A stretch of 64,000 nucleotides of DNA. It comes from Symbiodinium natans. Its lineage: Eukaryota > Sar > Dinophyceae > Suessiales > Symbiodiniaceae. The translations under genes and the position numbers were made by a program. This document shows, piece after piece, positions 45,241 through 54,114 of the stretch (position 1 is the first letter of the stretch; each line of letters starts with the position of its first letter). The stretch is from positions 75,001 through 139,000 of the forward strand of contig CAJNDS010000393.1 of assembly GCA_905221605.1 (NCBI GenBank). The letters run 5' to 3'. The notes beneath the pieces are model-generated. The model was given only the letters and a program-made list of their open reading frames with translations, made no database searches and had not been told where the DNA came from.

Positions 45241-45430
45241 CAATCCACCTTGCAGGTGGAAGCCAATCCACCTTACAGGGGGAACCCAATCCACCTTGCA
45301 GGTGGAAGCCAATCCACCTTATAGGTGGATTGGAGGCTCCTTCGTTTTTTAATGCTTCCACCTTACAGGAGTTTTCCAATCCACCTATAAGGTGGAAGGG
45401 TTATTTTTTTTTCACCTTTGCAGGGTGGAA
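45241..45430. repeat. Cluster of short palindromic repeats (CCACCTTnnAGGTGG)
   Basis: At least six units with core AATCCACCTT..AGGTGGA, each a small hairpin (CCACCT/AGGTGG around a 3-nt loop). The first four are in tandem at about 24-26 bp; the others are inverted or spaced. It lies between two minus-strand genes and is GC-richer than its surroundings. Candidate origin, recombination site or structured RNA; no known family is recognised. Confidence 0.75.
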
Positions 45431-45442
45431 ACCTTACAATAT

Positions 45443-45892
45443 TTAATTATTTTGATTTTCATCGCCTTGTTCTTTACCTTCGGTTTTTTCCTGTTTTTCC
45501 TTCTTGTCCTTCTTTTCCTTCTTTTCCTTCTTTTCCTTCTTTTCTTTCTTTTCTTTCTTTTCCTCTTTTTCCTCTTTTTCCTTCTTTTCCTTTTTTAAAG
45601 GCTTCAACATTACAACATCATCTAGTGAATGTTTATTGTAAGCGCTAGTTTTAACAGCTGTTTTAGTTTCGGTAAGCTCTAAATTATTCATTATGTCAAT
45701 GTTCTTATCGTTTAAGATTTTGTCCAAAGCCTTTCTCTTGTTATACTGTCTCGCGCTTTCTCTTTTTCCTTCGCTGAAACCTTCCTCTGTTCTTCTTTTA
45801 TGATAATACAGTTTTTGATATAAGGCGAGCTGTTGTTTAATGTCTTCCAGTGTCAATTTGTTTAACATCTGTTCCAAGGTTGTATGTTCCAT
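45443..45892 (-). CDS. Lys/Glu-rich viral protein, unknown
   Basis: 149 aa. The N-terminal half is helical (LEDIKQQLALYQKLYYHKR); the C-terminal third is an almost pure KKEKKEK low-complexity tail encoded by repeated TTCCTTCTT (on + strand). ATG at 45892 is preceded by a TATATATTATAATATATAT tract. No function is recognised. Confidence 0.65.
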   Translation of the reverse strand: MEHTTLEQMLNKLTLEDIKQQLALYQKLYYHKRRTEEGFSEGKRESARQYNKRKALDKILNDKNIDIMNNLELTETKTAVKTSAYNKHSLDDVVMLKPLKKEKKEKEEKEEKKEKKEKKEKKEKKEKKDKKEKQEKTEGKEQGDENQNN

Positions 45893-45959
45893 ATATATTA
45901 TAATATATATAATAATATTTCTTTAAAACAATTTTAAGAAAATTTTTCTATATATTTTT

Positions 45960-46160
45960 TTTATAAATATTTTTTTGATTTCATATTCACAACAAATTGT
46001 AAATATGAAATTTATGAATTCATATCAAACTAATTAGCCACTATCTTATGTAGTGAATGGTCGCACGATGCAAAGGGCACGTTCGGGGCTTTTCCTGTTT
46101 CAATACCTAGGGGACTTCAAAAGATACGAGGCGCCTGTGATGCGTCGCATCCAATATATA
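45960..46160. other. Gene-free GC-richer island inside the element
   Basis: About 150 bp (46020-46155), clearly less AT-rich than the flanks, with short palindromes (CACTATCTTATGTAGTG, GATGCGTCGCATC) and no long open frame. It could be a structured RNA, a remnant exon or part of an acquired sequence. A small minus-strand frame (RRITGASYLLKSPRY) is too short to support a gene. Confidence 0.4.
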
Positions 46161-46181
46161 TTAGATTTTATTTTTTAAATG

Positions 46182-46691
46182 TTAATCCATAGTTGTTAAA
46201 TCTTTTGTTTCTTTTATTGTTTCTGGTTTCTTCTTATTAGTTTTAATAATATAATAAACATCTTTATCTAACTTTTTTACATCTTCTTTAAGTTCTTTAA
46301 TATCCTCCTCTGTTTTGTAAATTTTCATTTCCAATTTTTGTTTCAATTCCTTAATATCATCAGCGTTTTTTTCTATACGTTCGTCGCATTCTTCGGGTGT
46401 TGGTGTCCTGCCTTGACCCCATCCATTATCACAAATGGCTACACTTCCGGATTGATCTGGTGTAAAAATATTATTATCGGGTGTTGTTCCTCTACCAACT
46501 TTATAACTACTTCTATTTTCAATTATATAAATGGTTTTACTATCTTTGTCGCTTGTTGTTTTCGTTTCTTTATGATATAAATTTTTTCTACATCTACACG
46601 GCAAACAGTTTAAACTGGTAGGTGTTAATATAAATCCTCCGTTGTTTGTTTGTTTTTCTTCATCTTCCTTATTACTCATATTTTTAAACAT
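46182..46691 (-). CDS. Viral protein with C-terminal coiled coil, unknown
   Basis: 169 aa. The middle has a Cys cluster (LNCLPCRCRKN) and a Gly/Asn-rich stretch (GWGQGRTPTPEECDE). The C-terminal 60 residues follow a coiled-coil pattern (DDIKELKQKLEMKIYKTEED). It might be a trimeric stalk or virion-linked protein; not recognised. Confidence 0.65.
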   Translation of the reverse strand: MFKNMSNKEDEEKQTNNGGFILTPTSLNCLPCRCRKNLYHKETKTTSDKDSKTIYIIENRSSYKVGRGTTPDNNIFTPDQSGSVAICDNGWGQGRTPTPEECDERIEKNADDIKELKQKLEMKIYKTEEDIKELKEDVKKLDKDVYYIIKTNKKKPETIKETKDLTTMD

Positions 46692-46701
46692 TAGACTTTT
46701 T

Positions 46702-46851
46702 TTAATTTTTCTTAAATTTTAAATACTGTAAAACTCCCTTGCAAATTTCCAAAATAGAATAACAACATCGTCTATACCGTGGCTCGGTTATTATTATTTG
46801 TTCGACGTCTTCTATTTCATTTATCGCCTCTATGTATTTGTCGTAATTCAT
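46702..46851 (-). CDS. Small viral ORF, 49 aa
   Basis: ATG at 46851, TAA at 46702-46704. It starts acidic (NYDKYIEAINEIEDVEQ) and ends basic (LQYLKFKKN), with two Cys after RYRR. It fills the space between the 169-aa gene and the ATPase, with which it shares a divergent AT-rich upstream region of 37 nt. Intact and well placed but short, so only moderately supported. Confidence 0.5.
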   Translation of the reverse strand: MNYDKYIEAINEIEDVEQIIITEPRYRRCCYSILEICKGVLQYLKFKKN

Positions 46852-46888
46852 TATATAATTAAAATATAAAATCTTCTATGTATTTATA

Positions 46889-47656
46889 ATGAATAATAGC
46901 ATTCCAATCGTCAAACCAATAGACATACCGGAATACACATACAAAAACTCAAAATATGATATGATGCCGTCGCTTCCATTCCGTGGTATATTGGTAGCCT
47001 CTTCGACAGGCGGTAAAACGGTATTGATACAAAATCTCATATTGAATATTTATAAAGGCTCATTCGAAAGAATATTTATATTCAGTCCTAGCGTTCATGT
47101 CGATGACACATGGAATAGCGTAAAAAAACATATATCGGAAAATATGAATGTAGATACCGAAAAAGAAAAAACATACTTCGAAGAATATAATCCCGAAGCG
47201 CTAAATCAAATTATAAAAACACAACATAAAGTTATAGACTATCAAAAAAAGAATAAGCAAAAACATTTGCATTCAATATTAATTGTCATTGATGATTTCG
47301 CGGACGATCCAAAATTCGTAAGGTATTCAAATATATTACATTCCCTATTTACTCGTGGTCGTCATAATGCAATATCGGTATTATTATCAACTCAAAAATA
47401 TAATGTCCTTGCTCCAATCGTAAGGTTAAATACATCCGCTTTATTTATATTCCGATTGAAAAATATGAATGAAGTCAATTCATTTCTAGAAGAAAATTCC
47501 GCATTGGTGAATAAAGAAGAATTGTATGAAATGTATAGAATAGCTATAAACGATGCCCCCTATTCATTCTTATATATAAATACAAATGCAAAAGATATAA
47601 ATCGTATGTTCTTTATTCGCTTTGAAAAAGCTATGACAATATCATCAGAATTATAA
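46889..47656 (+). CDS. A32-like (FtsK/HerA superfamily) packaging ATPase
   Basis: 255 aa. Walker A GILVASSTGGKT (residues 33-44, Lys 43), Walker B SILIVIDDF (Asp 135/136), a following LFTRGRHN and the motif LLSTQ (Gln 169) in the order known from poxvirus A32-type and PLV/virophage packaging ATPases. The protein would pump the viral genome into preformed capsids. It is the only plus-strand gene in the left half and is divergent from the minus-strand block. A spliced minus-strand gene converges on its 3' end. Confidence 0.92.
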   Translation: MNNSIPIVKPIDIPEYTYKNSKYDMMPSLPFRGILVASSTGGKTVLIQNLILNIYKGSFERIFIFSPSVHVDDTWNSVKKHISENMNVDTEKEKTYFEEYNPEALNQIIKTQHKVIDYQKKNKQKHLHSILIVIDDFADDPKFVRYSNILHSLFTRGRHNAISVLLSTQKYNVLAPIVRLNTSALFIFRLKNMNEVNSFLEENSALVNKEELYEMYRIAINDAPYSFLYINTNAKDINRMFFIRFEKAMTISSEL

Positions 47657-47783
47657 ACCTTATTCATTCATAAAATTTATTTCAAATTATTTTATTATTT
47701 ATTATTCCACTCCACTCCTCTTTTTGCACCTCGTCGTTCGGATCCGCATCGCTCCAGCCACAGGCGCATTACCTTGGATGGGG
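47657..47783. other. Convergent intergenic region between the ATPase and a spliced gene
   Basis: AT-rich after the ATPase stop (CATAAAATTTATTTC.. TTATTTTATTATTTATTATT), then GC-richer with no clear frame. This is where the 3' ends of the plus-strand ATPase and the minus-strand spliced gene would overlap. Confidence 0.4.
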
Positions 47784-48660
47784 TTAGGGTTTTTGGGTGT
47801 TTAAGTGTTTTTTTACTTTTAGTTGAGGCACATGTCTTCCTTCTCCTCGGTGTCCCCTTCTTCTTTTGGTATCACCTCGGGTTGGGTTTTATTAGTATTA
47901 GTGTTACGGTTTACGGTTTTTAATTTTGACGAGTTGCATCCCTTTGGCTTTGGGAGGCGGTGGAACAACTTTTGATCCCTTGTGCTTCGCCTTGGTTCTT
48001 ATTATAAAAAAAAGCTTTCTACAAAAATTAACAAATAAAAAGTGATAAACATGAAAATTCAGATCAGATACCATCATTTTTATCACTCCTCGTGGGATAC
48101 TGCTTGTTTTTGCTGTCGTTTTGCAAGGCATTGCCTTGAATGGCGCCTTCGCCTTTGATGCTGTTGTTGCAGTGCGTGGCGGTGGTGCTGGTGCTGGTGG
48201 TGTTGTGGGCTGCGGTGGTGGTGTAGGTGGTGGTGGTGGTGTAGGCGGTGGTGTAGGTGGTGGTGGTGGTGTAGGTGGTGGTGCTGGTGTAGGTGGTGGT
48301 GGTGCGTTGTAGTCCTCTGCAGTCATCAAGATGGTCTCATTCACCTCACCCTCCACTTCCCACACACGAAAAAAATCCAACGCGAGTCTCCAATCCTAGA
48401 TTGCTTCAAAAGAACATGAATGTATTATAACCCAAGACTTATTAAAAAAAAAGACTTACTAAACAAAAAAAACTTACTATAACCAAAAACAGAGAAGCGT
48501 TTAGTAGCCATCGCGGGGTTGCCTTGGATGCACATAAAAAGCTTAAACTAAAAACTAAACAGACAAAAACACAATGAAGTAAATAATACAGATATGATAC
48601 GATAAGGACAACGTCATCGCTGTCCCCACGCGCACCTTCAATCGCGAACAATGAAGCCAT
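47784..48660 (-). CDS. Intron-containing Pro-rich gene inside the viral element
   Basis: Model with five exons: 48601-48660 (ATG at 48660, MASLFAIEGARG), 48478-48522, 48072-48395, 47915-47990 and 47784-47875 (TAA). Phases agree and the total divides by three (198 aa). Introns are 78, 82, 81 and 39 nt, GT-AG, each acceptor followed by G. Donors include GTAAGT and GTAAAC; the last intron has CTAATACTAAT, like a branch point. Exon 3 reads LALDFFRVWEVEGEV, then a long Pro/Thr run, then a Lys-rich part; the C-terminus is strongly basic (DTKRRRGHRG). The AT-rich sequence 47991-48071 has no stop in frame but encodes an out-of-character hydrophobic stretch, so unspliced reading is possible. No function is recognised. 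Exons are GC-rich, unlike neighbouring viral genes. Confidence 0.5.
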
Positions 48661-48874
48661 GGCAAGAACCTAAACCAATATGAGCCAATACACCACCATA
48701 AAAAATACAACAACTCAAAAAATAATGACAGAAAAAGAGAGAGGGGGACGAGAAGGGAGAAGAGAGAGAGATGCATTCACTCTACCAGATCTAGCGCAAG
48801 TCCGCGGGAAGGGTGAGGTAAGAAAGGAAGAGAAAAAGAGGTGCAAAAGCAGTATAAAATTCATAAAAAAATAT
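48661..48874. other. Upstream region of the spliced Pro-rich gene
   Basis: It contains CT/GA-rich low-complexity sequence (48730-48775) and, on the minus strand, TTGGTTTAG|GTTC shortly before the ATG, which looks like a 3' splice site of a 5'-UTR intron. No separate gene is seen. Confidence 0.4.
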
Positions 48875-48914
48875 ATTTCATAAAATAATATTATTCCAAA
48901 TTATTTTATGAAAT
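48875..48914. terminator. 14-bp perfect hairpin, possible transcript end signal
   Basis: ATTTCATAAAATAA (48875-48888) pairs exactly with TTATTTTATGAAAT (48901-48914), loop 12 nt. It lies downstream of the minus-strand 45-aa and fibre genes and before the spliced gene. Similar to the hairpin at 57310-57350. Confidence 0.5.
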
Positions 48915-48989
48915 CTCATCAAATCAATGAATAACTACACAAATTTATAGCGGGTAATTTATATACCAATTTATCGCTCTTCGTTTCTT

Positions 48990-49127
48990 CTAATTTTCAA
49001 TCCTTTCTATACAATCCTTCAATGTATTGAATAGTAAAATATCAGTTTTAGTTTTCTCGTTAATGTCTAGTTCCTTTATTTGTTGCATATTTTCCGTGGC
49101 AGTATTTTTAGATGTTTTCAAACCCAT
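48990..49127 (-). CDS. Small viral ORF, 45 aa, possible N-myristoylation site
   Basis: ATG at 49127, TAG at 48990-48992. It begins MGLKTSKNTA, which fits the G-x-x-x-S/T pattern for N-terminal myristoylation; the rest is a charged amphipathic helix. It sits 25 nt after the fibre gene on the same strand. Unknown function; the size makes it only moderately certain. Confidence 0.45.
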   Translation of the reverse strand: MGLKTSKNTATENMQQIKELDINEKTKTDILLFNTLKDCIERIEN

Positions 49128-49152
49128 ATATTAACATTTAGATAAAAATATT

Positions 49153-51708
49153 TTAATCATCGTCTTTAACTTTCTTTTTTAATTTCGTTATTTCTGATTT
49201 CAAATTTGTTATTTCCTTTTGCATTTCTTGCACACAACCCCAAAGAACAACTGACATTTTATTATATGCTAATAATTTTACGCCTTCTTCGTTATAATAT
49301 ATGATGTTGTCCCATTCAGAAGGCATTTTAGCGTTTTTAATATCATCTGCTATAAAACCTAGGTTGCTCTTCTTGTCTTCATCCTTAATAAAATTATATG
49401 TTTTCGGTTTAATATATTTAACCGCTTTGTAACATTCTTTCGTGTCTATTTCCTTAATGTTCTCTTTCAATTTAGCGTCTGATGTTTCAGTTAAAGCAAC
49501 ACACGTTACATTTCCACCAATGTCTGCATTACTTGTTGTGGTAAAAACACCATAAACATCAACTCCTGTATTGGTTGCGTCTAATCTTGACAAATTATTA
49601 TTACTTAATCTAATCAATCCGTCATTATCTGGATTGTTAATTAATACTCTTTGTTGTCCTGAAACATCAGTATTTGTAATTTCCAGTTGTCCGACTAGTG
49701 TAACTTTTCCGTCTGTTAATTTAATTTCCGGTGTCGATGCTTCTAATCCAACTGTTAAATTAATATCACCTAACGTATCACCATTCCTAACAAATAGTTT
49801 ATATTGTCCATCCAACACTTCTTTCAATTCGCTACTGTTCTGAAACATAAAACGCCCCCAACTAACAACATCTGCCTCACCAACAATATTACCTATACTG
49901 TTAAATGTTAAGTTATTTGTAACTGCTCTATTTATTGTTATTCCGTTAGTGTCGTTTAATTGTAATGCTATTGTTCCTGTTGTAGGGTCAGTTGTTCTAT
50001 CAGTTTGAAGACTAAAATTAATTTCTTCTGTTGATATTACATTCAATGAATTATTAACGTCTGCTCTTTGAAATATTCTTCCATCAGTGCTTAATAACTG
50101 TTGTCCTAAAAATGTTGCGTCATTTTCCACTCTCGTTTCGTTAAAATTACTTACACCGCCTACTGTTAAATGATATGAAAAATTATACGCTCTTCCTATT
50201 CCTACTGTTGCTGTTGTTGTGCTTCCAATGCGTAATCTATAATCGCCTCCTGTGTCGTGTAAAATCATTTCCGTTCCGTTTGCTGGATTACTCGGGTTCA
50301 TACATCTAAAATTTCTGTTCTTAAATTCAAATACTCCTTGTGTGTCCCTAATTCTTAAATTATAATTAGCATCTCCACTATTTCTAAACATATCAAACCC
50401 CGCTGTCGGTAGTAGAATATCACCTGTTGAATTTGTTAAATCTAAATTACCTCTAAAATCTGTATCTTTATAAAAAACCGTTTTACTATTTGCTTTATCA
50501 CATTCTAAATGTGTATTAGTATCTCCATCTGTTGCTGTTCCTGTCATTAATCTTAAAGCGTCTTCATCAGTTCTAATATCCAGCGATGTATTAACTTTCG
50601 TAGCATTTACATATCTGTCTAATGTTGTGTTCGCATCCGTAAATTCCATTAAACCATTTACTCTTAAATTTTGTCTAACGATAGCATTATCAACAACATC
50701 TAATGTATAACCTCCTGTTAATGTATTTGCTCCTGTATCTACTAATAACGAATGTGATTTAACATATTGATTAGCATTATTATTTAGATTTAATATTCTT
50801 CCTGTATCACCTACGGAATTATAACAATCGATATTATCATTGTTAAAAGTAATATAATTATCAGTATTTCTAACTGTAAATGATAAATTAGCATCCGCTG
50901 TATTTTCTACAACTAATCCACCTGTTGGAGTTTCTATCTTTCCTGACATTTTATAACCTGCATTATTATTTGTTAAATCTAATTGTTTAATAGCATCGTC
51001 TGACGTATTATTACAAAATATTTTATCGCCTTGTAAAGTTATATAACTCGTAGCGTTCTTAAACTCTGCTAAAACTTTATCACCACCCCCTGTTTGATTA
51101 CTGAATAATAAACCTGCTACTGGACTTATATTTACTGTTGAATTATTTAACGTTAAACCACTATGAATAACGGTCGGGGCGCTACAATCAATAATAGGAT
51201 TTGCGCTAAATCTATTTGTAAAATCTGATTTAGGAACTCTTAAATCTAATAAATTATCAATTTCTGTATCGGTGTAGCCACCTCCACCACCTGCGCCCGC
51301 TATTAATGTATCAACCTCGCCTTTATTATAGAAATTTGTTGCTAATAATGTATTATTTTGATAATTAGTATTTAAATTCGTGTCTATTTGCGCTTGTGTA
51401 TAATAATTACTAAATGTTGAATCAATTTCTGTTTTGTTATAAAAGGTGCTCGTTAAGGTGGCGTTTGTTTGGTAGTCTGTGTTTAATAAGTGCGTTATTG
51501 AACTAATATTCTGGAAGTTTTGAAGTTGTTTCGTGTTCAATACTGCTATATCTGCTGTATTTGTTGCTATATTAGAAGTATTAGCCGAGTTAGTGTTTTC
51601 TACTTCTGTTTTGGTGGCGTATTGATCGCTTATTTCAGTTGCCCCTGTTGAAAAAATTTTGTAAATTTCGTTCGCGTAAAGCGTGGTTAAGTTGTTTATA
51701 GAAGCCAT
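49153..51708 (-). CDS. Virion fibre with C-terminal peptidase S74 chaperone domain
   Basis: 851 aa. The N-terminal part has repeated short helices ending in FYNKTEIDSTFSNYYTQAQI-type units (YNKTEID, NYYTQAQID, FYNKGEVD), typical of trimeric fibre stalks. The middle is Asn/Thr-rich beta-structure (ITLQGDKIFCNNTSDDAIK and similar repeats). The last 109 residues match the intramolecular chaperone of endosialidases and phage tail fibres: SDAKLKENIKEID (Ser 743 with Lys 748, the usual autocleavage dyad spacing), LGFIADDI and a terminal coiled coil. The tip folds the trimer and is then cut off. Likely receptor-binding protein of the virion. It lies next to the capsid gene on the same strand. Confidence 0.88.
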   Translation of the reverse strand: MASINNLTTLYANEIYKIFSTGATEISDQYATKTEVENTNSANTSNIATNTADIAVLNTKQLQNFQNISSITHLLNTDYQTNATLTSTFYNKTEIDSTFSNYYTQAQIDTNLNTNYQNNTLLATNFYNKGEVDTLIAGAGGGGGYTDTEIDNLLDLRVPKSDFTNRFSANPIIDCSAPTVIHSGLTLNNSTVNISPVAGLLFSNQTGGGDKVLAEFKNATSYITLQGDKIFCNNTSDDAIKQLDLTNNNAGYKMSGKIETPTGGLVVENTADANLSFTVRNTDNYITFNNDNIDCYNSVGDTGRILNLNNNANQYVKSHSLLVDTGANTLTGGYTLDVVDNAIVRQNLRVNGLMEFTDANTTLDRYVNATKVNTSLDIRTDEDALRLMTGTATDGDTNTHLECDKANSKTVFYKDTDFRGNLDLTNSTGDILLPTAGFDMFRNSGDANYNLRIRDTQGVFEFKNRNFRCMNPSNPANGTEMILHDTGGDYRLRIGSTTTATVGIGRAYNFSYHLTVGGVSNFNETRVENDATFLGQQLLSTDGRIFQRADVNNSLNVISTEEINFSLQTDRTTDPTTGTIALQLNDTNGITINRAVTNNLTFNSIGNIVGEADVVSWGRFMFQNSSELKEVLDGQYKLFVRNGDTLGDINLTVGLEASTPEIKLTDGKVTLVGQLEITNTDVSGQQRVLINNPDNDGLIRLSNNNLSRLDATNTGVDVYGVFTTTSNADIGGNVTCVALTETSDAKLKENIKEIDTKECYKAVKYIKPKTYNFIKDEDKKSNLGFIADDIKNAKMPSEWDNIIYYNEEGVKLLAYNKMSVVLWGCVQEMQKEITNLKSEITKLKKKVKDDD

Positions 51709-51744
51709 TATTAAATTAAGTAGATTTTATTTAATTTAATAATG
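51706..51744. promoter_or_regulatory. 14-bp inverted repeat overlapping the fibre start codon
   Basis: CATTATTAAATTAA (51706-51719) pairs exactly with TTAATTTAATAATG (51731-51744), loop 11 nt. One arm contains the fibre ATG. It could control the fibre mRNA or end the capsid transcript. Confidence 0.5.
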
Positions 51745-51770
51745 TTTTATTTCTTTTATCAGATCTCAAT

Positions 51771-53237
51771 TTAATCTAAAACAGTGCTGGCACTTTCGGA
51801 GAGCTCAAAAACATGTTCTGAAACGAGCGTAACATATACCTGTTCTACGCCTAATGCGAATGTGTTGTTCGCCCCTTTCAATTTAAAAGTCAATAAGGAA
51901 CCCATCTTTGTGTTCGAACCGGTAAAATTCATATCAGGTTGCTTATCGAAATTTATTCCACCAATAAACTTATCGTTAGCGTATCTGTAAATGTCAATTG
52001 AAAAACCGTCATAAAACGGAGACATAACATTAACAGCACGACGTAAGAAATACATAGCTTCGGCTAAACTTTCTATTGCTTGTTCGGGGAACTTTTTATT
52101 CGCGATCTGAACATAATATGAAATTTGTTTGGTGCTGTCGATCACACCTTCCAAATTATCAATTGACGCCGACATAGGATGATAAAACCATGTCCATTTT
52201 TTCTTCGCAAAATTTGCCGCAGTGTTATTATTATCAATCTGTGAATTAGAAAGGGTAAAAAACATTTGAGATAATCGTGTTGAAGACTTAACGATATTCA
52301 TATTGATTTCGGTATTTCCTGCCGCGAAAGATTGTGAAAAACTGTGATAGGCTGGATAAACCATACGAAGCCGACCCCCTTTCAATAAATGCGAAACCAC
52401 GTTATTATTGACGGAATTGTCGACTGTGATTAATTCGCATCGAAGGATACAATTTTGAATTGCCCACGAAGTTGTGGTGTTTCGTGTGGTAAAATATAAG
52501 CCATTGACATCGTCTTCCGCTTGTGTTCCTGCTACCGGCGTAGCCGGATTGATTACCGGTTCTTGTGCATCGGAACAAATTTCAAAAATAAATTCTAACG
52601 GACAATATCGAATAGGAGGATAATACCCAGATTGAACGAACCCGCAACATGGCTTATGTCCCATCCGAACGAATTTACCTTGCTCAATTCCTGTCGTGTT
52701 AGCTCTTGTAAGTTTTGGTAAAACAATTCCTCTATCATTTCTACCAGTAGTAGCGGTGGCATCGTGTCCTTCAATTGCAAACGCATAAAGTCTATTAATT
52801 CGGCTGTCGTATCGTGTTAAACAACCTTCTTGGATGTCGTCTAAATTTCTTACTTCTTCACTTTTAAAAGATTTCATTTCTTCACATACTAAATTATAGT
52901 TGTCAATGTCGTTAATCTGTTGTCCTGCCGCATTGCATCTATAACGAGTGAAAAAGGCGTGGCTTTCACCTAATGGTCTTAAATATTCTCCTGCCGTGGT
53001 TGATGTATTCACAACATCAAAAAATAAGCAAATGCTGGACATATCGATGTAATTGTTGTCTTCTCCCGTGATCACAAATTTAATATATTTATTACCATTA
53101 TTTGAACTAAAAATATTTCCGGATACACTAGGGAAATGAACCTGCTTACGATCGGTGATATACGCGGCACTTTCGGGAAGTCCGAACTGTAAAGAATTTA
53201 TCATGTTATCCTGTGTTTCAGCAATAACTAAATCCAT
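51771..53237 (-). CDS. Major capsid protein, double-jelly-roll PLV type
   Basis: 488 aa, within the normal size range. Features that recall PLV capsid proteins: FFTRYRCNAAGQQINDIDNY in the first jelly roll, RYCPLEFIFEICSD, ILRCELITVDNSVNN followed by LLKGGRLRMVYPAYHSFSQS, and KFPEQAIESLAEAMYFLRRA in the second roll. It would form pseudo-hexameric capsomers of an icosahedral shell. Identification comes from memory of the family layout plus the context (between the fibre and small virion genes, with an A32-like ATPase in the element), so a profile search is needed for certainty. The gene is intact. Confidence 0.8.
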   Translation of the reverse strand: MDLVIAETQDNMINSLQFGLPESAAYITDRKQVHFPSVSGNIFSSNNGNKYIKFVITGEDNNYIDMSSICLFFDVVNTSTTAGEYLRPLGESHAFFTRYRCNAAGQQINDIDNYNLVCEEMKSFKSEEVRNLDDIQEGCLTRYDSRINRLYAFAIEGHDATATTGRNDRGIVLPKLTRANTTGIEQGKFVRMGHKPCCGFVQSGYYPPIRYCPLEFIFEICSDAQEPVINPATPVAGTQAEDDVNGLYFTTRNTTTSWAIQNCILRCELITVDNSVNNNVVSHLLKGGRLRMVYPAYHSFSQSFAAGNTEINMNIVKSSTRLSQMFFTLSNSQIDNNNTAANFAKKKWTWFYHPMSASIDNLEGVIDSTKQISYYVQIANKKFPEQAIESLAEAMYFLRRAVNVMSPFYDGFSIDIYRYANDKFIGGINFDKQPDMNFTGSNTKMGSLLTFKLKGANNTFALGVEQVYVTLVSEHVFELSESASTVLD

Positions 53238-53247
53238 AACTTATATA

Positions 53248-53496
53248 TTATTTATTAGATTTTTTATTATTAATATTATTATATTTTTTATGTGAATTTA
53301 AATTGTTAATATTTTTTGAAATTGGTTTTTCTAATTGAGGTTGTGATACTGCCGTTGCATCGGCTTCAACAATTCCTCTAATAGTTTCATAAGATGAATT
53401 ATTGATGCTTTTCGTAAGCTTGTTTTTAAATTGGACGTTTTCGGGGGCTTTTCCTACCCTTGTTTGTTCTCTTGGTTTCCTGACCTTATTAAGCAT
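53248..53496 (-). CDS. Small basic viral protein
   Basis: 82 aa, Lys/Asn/Arg-rich, with no predicted globular domain (KVRKPREQTRVGKAPENVQF and an Asn/Lys tail). Its stop lies 10 nt from the capsid gene start on the same strand, so it is probably co-expressed. It could be a DNA-condensing or capsid-associated peptide; unproven. Confidence 0.65.
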   Translation of the reverse strand: MLNKVRKPREQTRVGKAPENVQFKNKLTKSINNSSYETIRGIVEADATAVSQPQLEKPISKNINNLNSHKKYNNINNKKSNK

Positions 53497-53518
53497 TCTA
53501 TTATATTATTTAGGAAAA

Positions 53519-54061
53519 TCATTTTTCATCAGGTGGTAGTGTCTCACTAACTCCATCAAATGCGCTTATGTCATGATTTTTTAAAGGGTTTAGACTATCA
53601 GTATATACATTCATCGCGCCTCCATCGAAAGCACTTACCAAATCTCCAACTTTTCTAAATCTTTTATGTTCTTCCGTGTTAGGGTTAAAACCTAAACTGA
53701 ATGTAGGGCTGTTATATGTTCTCGTTCTTAAACTTCTATCTGGAAAATCTTTTGCAAGCGTTAAAACAACTGGACCTGCCTGACTATGTCCGACCAACTC
53801 CGTTATTTGCGGGTTATCCTGCAATACTCGCTTCGCTTCAATGTATCGTTCCATATCACGGACGCCACCTAATACACCAAAAGGGAGCTTCGTTAAGTTT
53901 TCTAACCAATTAACAGCGCTGGTTGTTCCTCCAACATACATTTTATTTCCTTTAACAAAAATTTTATTATCACGATCGTAAGCATATTTAATACCCTGCG
54001 AATTTGAAATTTTGCCGTTACTTTCTAGCATCGTATTTAGTTGCGATTGTATTTTTGACAT
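53519..54061 (-). CDS. Lipase/esterase-like alpha/beta hydrolase
   Basis: 180 aa. ITELVGHSQAGPVVLTLAKD holds the GxSxG nucleophile elbow (Ser 93); Asp 140 (KVGDLVSAF) and His 163 (LKNHDISAF) are placed as in class-3 lipases. A preceding VRDMERYIEAKRVLQ helix also fits that group. Short for a lipase, with no signal peptide. In a virus it could loosen membranes at entry or exit. It is co-directional with the capsid genes and divergent from the minor capsid gene, sharing a 53-nt AT-rich bidirectional promoter region. Confidence 0.75.
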   Translation of the reverse strand: MSKIQSQLNTMLESNGKISNSQGIKYAYDRDNKIFVKGNKMYVGGTTSAVNWLENLTKLPFGVLGGVRDMERYIEAKRVLQDNPQITELVGHSQAGPVVLTLAKDFPDRSLRTRTYNSPTFSLGFNPNTEEHKRFRKVGDLVSAFDGGAMNVYTDSLNPLKNHDISAFDGVSETLPPDEK

Positions 54062-54114
54062 TATATAAAAAAGATTATAAATTATTTATATCAATTATAT
54101 TATATAACAATATT
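54062..54114. promoter_or_regulatory. Divergent AT-rich promoter region
   Basis: 53 nt between the start codons of the lipase-like gene (minus) and the minor capsid gene (plus), consisting almost wholly of A and T with TATATAA elements on both strands (TTATATAAAA and TTATATAACAA). Confidence 0.55.

Noticed and set aside
47904-48380. Unspliced 158-aa Pro-rich protein from a TTG start
   Set aside because: The frame has no ATG at its start and crosses an AT-rich hydrophobic stretch bounded by GT...AG|G; a spliced model with an upstream ATG exon explains it better.
49571-49843. Plus-strand frames within the fibre and capsid genes
   Set aside because: Shadows of the long minus-strand genes.
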